Source: Stratiolaelaps scimitus (lineage: Eukaryota > Arthropoda > Arachnida > Mesostigmata > Laelapidae). Taken from it: a stretch of 64,000 nucleotides of DNA. The DNA lies in the NCBI GenBank assembly GCA_019614645.1, contig JABWDB010000018.1, positions 62,001 to 126,000 of the forward strand, read 5' to 3'. The notes below the pieces were generated by a model. That model was not told the origin of the DNA, searched no databases, and was given only the letters and a program-made list of their open reading frames with translations. Each line of letters starts with the position of its first letter. Position 1 is the first letter of the stretch. This document shows positions 1 through 9,700 of this stretch, one piece after another. A program made the translations under genes and the position numbers.

Positions 1-642
1 TGTGGCTAATGGCCCGCAAGCGGAATACGCTTCGTGTATACAGTCGCTGTCAAGGCACAGGCAGGTTATTTTATGAACGCAAATATTGTATGCATTCAAG
101 CAAAACACTCAATTTAGCGCTATAGAAAATAATGAAACAGTCGGATATTGGCATACGGATAGGTTTCAAAAAGACGTGTGTAGATTGAATGTTTTGTAAC
201 CATACACTTGCTGTCCTCAGTTACATTTGTTAGTTATACGAACAGGTTACGCGAGAATCACATATAAAAATTTTTCAATTCAATTCAATTTTTTTCAAAA
301 TATTGACACCTCAGGAAATAGAAGTACCTATGTGAGGGCAATTCAGTTAGTGGCTAAAATATATAGTACATACACGATTATCTAGAATCGGGGTTGCCAC
401 AATTAACTCCATCGAGAAAGCTTGTATGGTTTTACTCTAAACTTTGTAATGACCTTATTTTGTAAGCAAAGGTTACGTTTTGGTGCGAAGTTTTGGCATA
501 CGGGGATGGAAAAAGGAGTTTCTTTAGCACACGGGAAACATCACCACGCAAAAATCGTCACGAAGCAAGATTTTCACTATGCAAACTCTCGTACGTCTCG
601 CCATACGTAATTTTTGAATCACTATATTTTGCCCTTTTTCAG

Positions 643-733
643 AGTATTGGCCGTATCCGACGCGGACATAACTCACGGTCGTAGACAACCAAATGGCAGC
701 TTTACCGGCATTATGGGCATGATGCAAAGAAAC
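643..733 (+). CDS. IR-A exon 1: S1 ligand-binding segment
   Basis: Acceptor TTTTTCAG before 643; donor AAC|GTATGG. Enters with the last base of a codon, then 30 codons. Contains PNGSFTGIMGMMQRN, the typical S1 stretch of IR and iGluR proteins. Same length and phase as IR-B exon 1. Confidence 0.85.
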
Positions 734-3700
734 GTATGGATTATATACAGTTGTGGTTTCATTTGCATCGTATACATATGTATGAAAATGTCTGGTTCGT
801 ACACCTCCTACGTTCGAAAGTACTCTGAAGGACATCAATGGCTAAATTGTTACTAGAAAAGTATCGTACTAAGCGTTTGTGCTCCTCAATACGTAAATTT
901 GACTCATAAAAGGTGCTCATGTATCGCGCGCCGTAGTTATTTTTGCCGAGTTTTTCATATGGCACCAAAGTATCATACATCTGGCGTTCCTCAAGGGTCA
1001 TATCTAGTTCTTATGGTGATCAACTGATTGAATTGAGTCGTCGGTGATTCAATGATGTGTCCCCCCAAGATGCCTTCTTAAAATATAATGTATTAGTTAG
1101 CAGCAAGCGTAACCTGATTTAAATCTTACGCTAGACATGCACATATAAAATAATATGTATAATATAATAACAATAATAATAATGTTGTGGTCACGAACTA
1201 ATTCATACTCAGGTTCTCTCTATGTATTCGTTATATATATATATGTTTCATTGTCATCTCATGTCAGGTATTGAGTTCCCCCATTGCAAACGCATGCCAT
1301 AAATGCTGTTTCATCAAAATGACTTGTTAAAAAGCATAGAGGTTTATTATTAGTCGTTAAAGATGGATCCCGTGAGCGAATAGTTGGCTAAAAAATGCGT
1401 TTCAGTTTTAAAACTATATACTAACTTTGTAATTAGATCGTTTGGATCTATTGGAAAGAGAATACATAGTTGCTGAAGTGTACTTGATGATTTTCGTAGG
1501 AGATTGACGTGTTTTTAGGACCGGCGACCATGACGCTAGAACGTTTTCCGATCGCAGAAGACGGGACAGGTGATATCGTCGATTATCGCTTGCTTACATT
1601 CACTCCGTCGAAGGTATATAGTGCAATACAATTGGAGCATTTCCTATATAAATCATGATTTATATAGGAAAAGGTGCCCTTCGTATGTAACTTGGAAACG
1701 GTTGGTAGTTAAACAACTTTTATTTGAGAAATATTTTTCATGTAAATATACAGCGCATCTGGGAACCTTTCTTACTAATCTGTTCCGGACTACAATAAGA
1801 TAACTTGGGAACTGCAAGATTCGTATAACATCTGAGATAAAATTCTGGGGTCGTGACTACAAAAAATGGAATTAGTTTCGGATTTGAAACTTTGAAATCT
1901 TCGGGACTGCCGAGAGCTATTGCAAAAAAAGAAATGATTAGAAATTAGATCTAGAACCAAAATTCTGAATAGCATAGACCCTAGATATGACCCTGAGAGA
2001 CCCGGAAGGGCAGGTTTCAGAACCATTAAGTGCGTCATCATGTCGATCTCGAAAATATTTGTTCGTCAGATCTGTATCAATGCATCTGATCTTGCCCTCG
2101 TCCATTTTCACGTTGTACAGCTTATGAATCAATAAGTTACGATTCACACGGTCAGAGTTCCAGGAAATATCTTAGTATTATAGATACAGTGAGACTGCCT
2201 ACCTCCTTGGTCTTTCTCGACAGTGTCTACCGAGGACCAGTGAGACTGCCTACCTCCTTGGTCTTTCTCGACAGTGTCTACCGAGGACCAGTGAGACTGC
2301 CTACCTCCTTGGTCTTTCTCGACAGTGTCTACCAAGGACCATGGCCAGGTTGCCATGGTCCAACTACCCAACCCGAAACGAATGCCATCACCGGCTAGCG
2401 CGCAGCACCGAACTGCCCTTCACTCGCCACCGTGGCGAGTGAACACTCTGCAGGGGGTTGATGCAGGCATCGTCATGGCACTCTGATCCCTCGCTGAGGT
2501 CTTGCTACTTCTGCAGCTCGTTCGTCTCACCCCCCAAGACGCAGTACCTCCTCCCCCGGTCAATTCAGCGCATGTCCAGTGGACCCATTGTGACAGGTTC
2601 GACCGGCGCGGCCTTAGTGGACACACCTTGCGGTCCGCTCGGTGCCTCAGCCACTTCAGCTACCTCAACCGTTAGAGCTACAATTACATGCCGCTATGTG
2701 CGACGACCGCGTCTTCAGTATTGTCCCAGAGGCCGCACTATTCCTCACTCGCCTCTGTAGACCTCACGGACGTCCTCCGGGTCACTTCCACACCGAAAAC
2801 GACGCCCAGCTTGGGGAGCGCCTCTGGTATTCACTCGCCCTCCCGGCTGTGGTTCGGAGGAATCTCCACCAACTCAGCCACTGATTCTCTCGAGGCCCCG
2901 GACGCCCTCAGGGTGAATCACCCCTCCGCCCCTCCTGACTACGCTTTCTCCAAACAACCCCCTCTGGTCGATATGGCCCCAACATCAGCTGATGAGGTTC
3001 TCGCGGCGGGCTTCAGCCGCGTCACCTTAAGAACTTGCTTTCCCTGGCTCTGATGAAGTTCGACTTCCGCAAAACTTTCAACATCGTCTGTCGGGATATC
3101 GCTCTGCGGAAGGTTGCCGAGCACGTCCCTGTCCTGTTTCCTCTGGTTGGCCTGGCCTACCGCTTTTCTTCTACCTTACCCTGACGCATGCAGTCCTCAG
3201 CCCCGAGGTAGGGTTCAGCGGGGAGACCCACTGGGCGCAGCTCTTTTCTGCCTTGTCCTTCGGCCCCTTGTTGCGACCCATCAGCCGAGGGTGCGGCCTT
3301 TCGCGCCTTTGACGATTACGGCGCATGACGCCCTTACGACCCCTCAACCTCGAGCCACCCTCTGGCGGCACCGTCGCAGGCCTCCCTTCCGATCCGGGTC
3401 GCCCGTGCACAGCACAAAGGTCCATCGCCGATTTCGTCGCCGCTCTACACTCCCGCTCCCCGATGTTCTCCCCACTTCCCTTCTGCTCATGAGGGTGCCG
3501 ATCATCAGCTGCGCCACACAATACATAACGATGCGCTCAAAAGGGGCCCCCCGCTCAGCCAGTAAGAGGCACCACCTTGATGGCCTCACTTTCATCCCCT
3601 TCCACCGGGGACGGTATCTAGTTTGGGAAGCGACGGTGAGCAACACTCTAGTCCCTTCCTATGTCATCGACTGTACAACCACAGCGGTTAAGTGGTATTC

Positions 3701-6700
3701 CGTGCGGAACAGGCCAAACTACGGAAGTACGCTATCCTGCAGGCAACTCACCTCTTCTCCACTCTTGCCTTCGAAACCTTACGCGACTCCGACCCAGTAA
3801 CGGCCAACCACCTCCAAGGGCTCTGCCACAAGCTGATCTGCGCCACGGGCGGCAAACGCGCGTGGTCCTTCCTTTCGCAACGCTCTTCCCTAGTTTTGAG
3901 GTAGAGCGGGACAATGCTATCTCTTCCCTCGGGACCAGGACCACCTCAACTATGGCCCTGTCCCACCCCCACTCACCCCAAGTGCGCAACTGATTTTTGA
4001 CAATAAACAACAGTAAAGGTAAAGCTTTATTGGTTTGTTAACAGAATTGCAATTGTTACAATGCTTGAGTTCCTTATATGTCACGAGGCCGCGGGACCCG
4101 AACCTGCTGCCTCTGGCTTTTTACAGCCAGAGACTTAGCCGTCCAAACCACCAAGCTGACAGAAATAATATCCTTATTATAGTAGATTAGCAAATCGTAT
4201 CTTACACCTCCATTTCGGCTGGAAACTTACTTTGCCCCTCCCTAACGGGATTGCTTTCATTTTAAAAACCCCTATAATATTTCATGGGAAAAATGCAACT
4301 CAGGTGAATGACCCGTTCAACTTCGCGCTGGCCTTCCAGTATGACGTGTGGCTCTCGTTGGCAGTGAGCATTGTGTTCTTCGCCGCAGCTTGTTGGATTA
4401 TTAAAAGGTATGTCAGGTGACGGTCTATCTTTGTTCAATCCTAATTATGTACTTTTATATTGTAACCGACATACCTCTCGTATCATCTAATTCAATGTTC
4501 AGTTCTACGGACAACTTTTGATTTAGCATAATTCAATGAAACTAACGCGGAAATGATTATATTCAGACAATTTGATGCCTTAGTCTATTATGGCATCAAT
4601 TATAGAGCTTTAACAACCTGAAAAAAATTACTCAATATCAAAATATTGAGTAATTTTTTCGTAACCGGTGTCGACTTATCAATGTAACGTTGAACGTGAT
4701 TAGAGGCATCTCAGCCTTTTTTATGATACGGATCGTTGTCGGGGCACATGAAATGCCAAGCAATTGCTTCGATTGTAAGTTATAGAACTTCTTGGAGTCC
4801 GCCCAGTTCCGCCAGTGTACTTATAAAATCCGTCTATAATGTTGCGAGTCTACAATCCATCGAAGTATTTCGGCAAGATCTGCAACCTAGGTTCTATCGA
4901 ATTTCAATTAAACTTAAGTCTTCCTTTATTAACTGAGGAATATATATTTATTTATATATATTTATTTATATATTATATTTATTTGGAAATATTACAGTGG
5001 ATAAAAAGCGTTTGTATGTGTAAGCAGTATTGAATACAATATTATTAGATGCGGATGTTATTTGTTTCCAATGTCACCCGAAGGAGCCGTGACATTCTTC
5101 AGGAATATATCTTGTTTATCCAGTAAAAAATTGTGCCTTAAAATGTTGTATTTTTACAAAACAAAACAACAAAAGCCAAGACCAGTTCTTGTACAAAATG
5201 ACTTGAGTCCATTTAAATTCGCTCTGCTATCCCAGACACTAATATGCAGAGATTTGCCAAACTTGGACCAAATACACAAGCCAATTTGCATGGAGTTGTT
5301 GATTCAGGCGCCCTTAAGTATGTCTTGAAATTAATAAAACTTTAGATCAAAGAGTTTGCCGCAGATATTCTGACTCTTCAGCTGTGCGTCTAGTTTTTGA
5401 AAAGCACGAGCATACGAGAGGTACAAAAAGGTCAAGAAGACTTGCCTCGTGCGGTGCGTCGATCTGCAACGTCTTCGACTGACGGACTGAAAGTCACGAA
5501 CGGCGATTTTTTACAAGAGTCTCAAAAATGCCATCGACGAGGCAACCAGTTATGCATATATCGCCACGTGTAATTTTGTTATTTGCCAAGCTTAAAAGAG
5601 AATTTCTTGAATGACGTTCTAGGTCGATTGAGCTGTAGTAATATATAATAATAAATATGACATAGGGAACTGAAGGCAATACAGTAAGTGTACGACTATT
5701 TCGCTGCTTGGATCATTATTGTACTTGTAAAACCCTTTCATTTTTGCGTGCTTTGACATTGTCTTGGAGATGATTAGAGGAAACTTAGAGGTCAAAACAA
5801 TAGTTTGTGTATCCTTGTATTTAGTAGATGGTTTTGTCGTATTTAGAGTTTATTCGAATATGACCGGAAATAGAAAATATACGATGTTGCGAACACCACT
5901 AGCGAGCACAACTCCATCTTAGTGCTTATAGTTCAAATGTTGACAAAAGGCCGCGCCGTAGTCGGTAGGTGGACTAAGCTAGAACAGTCCGTATCGCACA
6001 AAATGGGCCTCACCAACATTTCCCATGTGTTAGCTGACCCTTAAAGCCGATTGTCTAAAAACGATGTTCTCCTGCATACAATTTAGAGACTATTCCAGAC
6101 TTGGCCAACCTTTCCTAATGTTGTATTAAAGCATTATTAGGCAAGAGCAGCTGCAGGCCTGTTTTTCTAGAGATACCTATTGGTTTCCATTGCCTTTGTG
6201 TCAACTAGATGGTCTCGCGCTCCATTATATACAAAAGGTTTGTAGCAATGAATTCATTAAAATTTACAGATGTTTAAGTCGATGGAATGGAAGTCCAGCC
6301 AAATCCTTCGTAAGTCTTCTCTGGGAAATATTTTCCCGTATTTTCCCTCAAGGTACGGTTACAGATACACACTGCCAATCCAGTGCATAAAGGATTCTTT
6401 TTGCAATGATTCTTAGTGCTCATTCGTTTATAGAGAACAATATTAGTCATTATACTTTGTACCTTATGAGCGAAAACCAGTACAACAGGCAGTGATGAAT
6501 GATATAACTTTGCCGTTAGGAACACTCATTAATAATTTTTTTTAGAAATCTAAGGTATTTTATGGTAACTGAACTATATTAAAAGCTCGCCGATTGACTG
6601 TCGAACGTTTCGCTAGCAGCAATCAAAAATGTTCCCGATTTTTGTTAATCTCGACTTAGGGCTGTCTCGCATGCAGCCACTATTATTCCGCGGGGAACTT

Positions 6701-9700
6701 CTTTGGGGCCTGTAATAGGTGAAATTACTGAAAATTGGATATTATGAGCATGAGCAGCCAAGAAACCGAACTCCACGGTCCACTGTTTTTATCGGTTTTA
6801 GCCATCAGCAACACGCGGGTGCTTCACCTTGCTCGGATCGTAGAAGAAATATAATATTTCAACTGGCTCCGTAGAGCTAGACTCGACCTATACGTTGTTT
6901 AGGGTCCAAGCTTGTCAGTGTTTGTCAGTGCCAATAATCCAAATGCATCGACCTCTGTGAATGGGTAACAAATTTACCAAATTGCTATCAAAGATAGCCT
7001 TAAAAACCAGTTGTCTGTACAATTGAGTACGAGCAGCAGAGGGGCAATTTGAGATTAACCTATCATGCACAACTTGTATTCGATGGTCGCCGATCGAGTG
7101 ATCTATTTCCTCTGCAGCTGCTGATCAATTGAATATGCGTTTCAGGAGATCCAAAGGATCAAAGCAATTGGTTCCGGCTGTGTCTTGTATGCTTTTTCTT
7201 ATGTGTTTCGGTTACCTTCATGAGCTATCTCAACTCGGAGCTCACCTCTTCGATGGCAATCAAGAAAAATGAAGATTTTATCGATAGTTACGCCGACATC
7301 CTTAGATTTAAGAATATACGTATCTATGCCGAGGCGGGATCCGCATTGTCGACGATGTTTACCGTAAGTCTCCACTCGTAATGAGAGAAAGTTAATCCGG
7401 TCATATTTTAATTTTATAATAACGCACATTTTAAGACCTTCGGAATGTCTCGAAAAGCATGTGGCAGGAATATTCCGAACGTTGATCCTTTTAGCTATTC
7501 CCTGTCTGTTCAGACTCGCGTTCATTCTTTAGGGTAGTCGTTCATAGCGATTCCAGTGATTATGTTTTATACAGGTTTATAGCAATCTCCAACTTGCACA
7601 AGTTGGTATAGTCTTCAGTTAAATTCAGAATATATTTATTTGTAGGTGAACAGCTTCCCAGCTGTCCTGACGAACGTAATTTATCGGTGAAACTCTTTCA
7701 GGACGCAAACAGTGAACTCTTTAAGCAGTTGGCGAGCCAGGTGGTGACAGTAAAGGGCACGTTTAAATTCGGGTCGAAGCTGATCGAAATTGTAAAGGAA
7801 GTAGCAGAAAAAAGGGGCGTTGTCGTTGGCAGCATATACATGTGCATTTCCTTCATGCTACAGGTTTGAATATTGCTTATATAGTTCATGCATGTTATTT
7901 TGATTTAAGATATACAACTTCAAACAAATAATAATTATATGCATTGTATACATATATAGTTTTTATTAAGTCGGTGTATCAAACGAACACAATTTAACTA
8001 GTAATATTTGAGGAAAAAGAAGCTGGGCAAATTTTGTAGGAGACTGAATAGCCTTTCTGGGTTCATGTGGACGGGTTTATATATATATATATATAGATAT
8101 ATACACAAATGTCGTACATATCGCATCAGCAGCAACAACTCTCACCTGCTTAGTGGAAGCCAGTTCGCGTTTATAGTGTGTTGTCTTTGAGAAGAATAGG
8201 CTTTATCTGTGTATGTACCAGCTGGGCTATTCATTTCTCACCCTCCGTTTAACAGAATTTAGATAAATTCAGTTCTCTGCCCGATCCGTCCTGCTGTCGG
8301 GTTCCCCACCTCGACAGAAGCGTGTCTATGTAATTGAGTTGCGGGACTCTCCGTGTTATTCGGGCATGCCCGTAGTGAGTACGCAAGGGTCGAGCGACGA
8401 CTGGCTGGTCTGGTTCTTTATTGTTGCTCTTGTGCTGTCGTCGGCTGTTACATGACCGAGAGTGAGGTGTCAGTGAAGTGCGCCCTTCGCGCGCGTATTT
8501 GAATATGCACTTCAGTCTCTCAACATCTCCCTTTCTTTACTATTGTCATTTGACTAAAAGCGATGTATCGTCGATGAGCTCAACTCAGATCGAGTGTATT
8601 GTACTTTACACAATTTTGTACTAATTAACTATAATTTGTACGTGCGGTCTTGTACGTACTCTACTAGGTTTCCGTGGCTACTTTGTACCAAAGCCACTTT
8701 TCTTTCTCTCTAGTACTAACTATGACTCTTGTCGAATATCTGGAATGTCAATGCTCTTCGACGTTTTACCATTATTATTATAATTATATTTACATCAATC
8801 GTGCCATTATTATTGTAGTTATTTATATTGATCTTACCATTCTATTATGATTATTGTACATTGGGTGAGCGTTACATTTGTTTGTAGGTCCTTGTTCTTA
8901 AATTTCTCTTCTGCTTGTCTGTGTTTTGCTCCTCTGTTGTCGCGTGTTGCTTACTACTCGTCCCGCCGCCTATTCTACTTTCATCGTTTATCTTGTCCGC
9001 TTTGTGGGCTGTGGGTTGGATTGGTCTGAATTGTTTGTGTACCGCGCGTTCTAGCGGTGTGTTGGCTTTGCGTTTGCCTGTTTGGCTGGACCGTATGATT
9101 AGTCGTTTTGGTTCGAGTGCGCGCGCTCTTGCTGCCGCTGCTCTGGTGACGTACTCTACTAGGTTTCCGTGGCTACTTTGTACCAAAACCACTTTTCTTT
9201 CTCTCTAGTACTAAATATGACTCTTGTCGAATATCTGGAATGTCAATGCTCTTCAACGTTTTACCATTATTATTATAATTATATTTACATCAATCGTGCC
9301 ATTATTATTGTAGCTATTTATATTGATCTTACCTCCGTATCCGCGCAATTCATTGTCAAAAGAAGGTAGCACCACGTTGTTTAGTTTATCAGCTCTCATT
9401 TTGTTGTTTACTATGAGGGGGGTATTCCCCGCAGCCTATTGGCAGCACCATCCGCCTGTTCTCTTTAATTCGTGCAGCCAGCCCTGCACTTTCAATCCCG
9501 TTCTTTCTGTAAGTATCTCTTCCGTCAGTTTTATGTCTCTGTTTCATTGCTCTTCACTGTGTCCAGCCCCCATATCTTCGACGGGGTTACATTCGACCAG
9601 TGTATGCGTTGGGTCGTCTTCTGAGCCCGTTTCGCAGTGTCCGCCTATTTCCTTTTGCGCGCTTCAGCCTTGACGTCCCATGGGACAGTTGCTGCCAATA

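Noticed and set aside
1..206. Possible N-terminal exon of IR-A (VANGPQAEYASCIQSLSRHR region)
   Set aside because: The donor/phase needed to join exon 1 is not clear and no matching sequence was found upstream of IR-B.
2144..2398. Open frames on both strands over the 51-bp repeat
   Set aside because: The unit length is a multiple of three, so the frame stays open by arithmetic; no start context, no homology.
8872..9192. 106-codon minus-strand frame between direct repeats
   Set aside because: Arg/Lys/Thr-rich with no domain; could be retroelement debris but nothing supports a gene.
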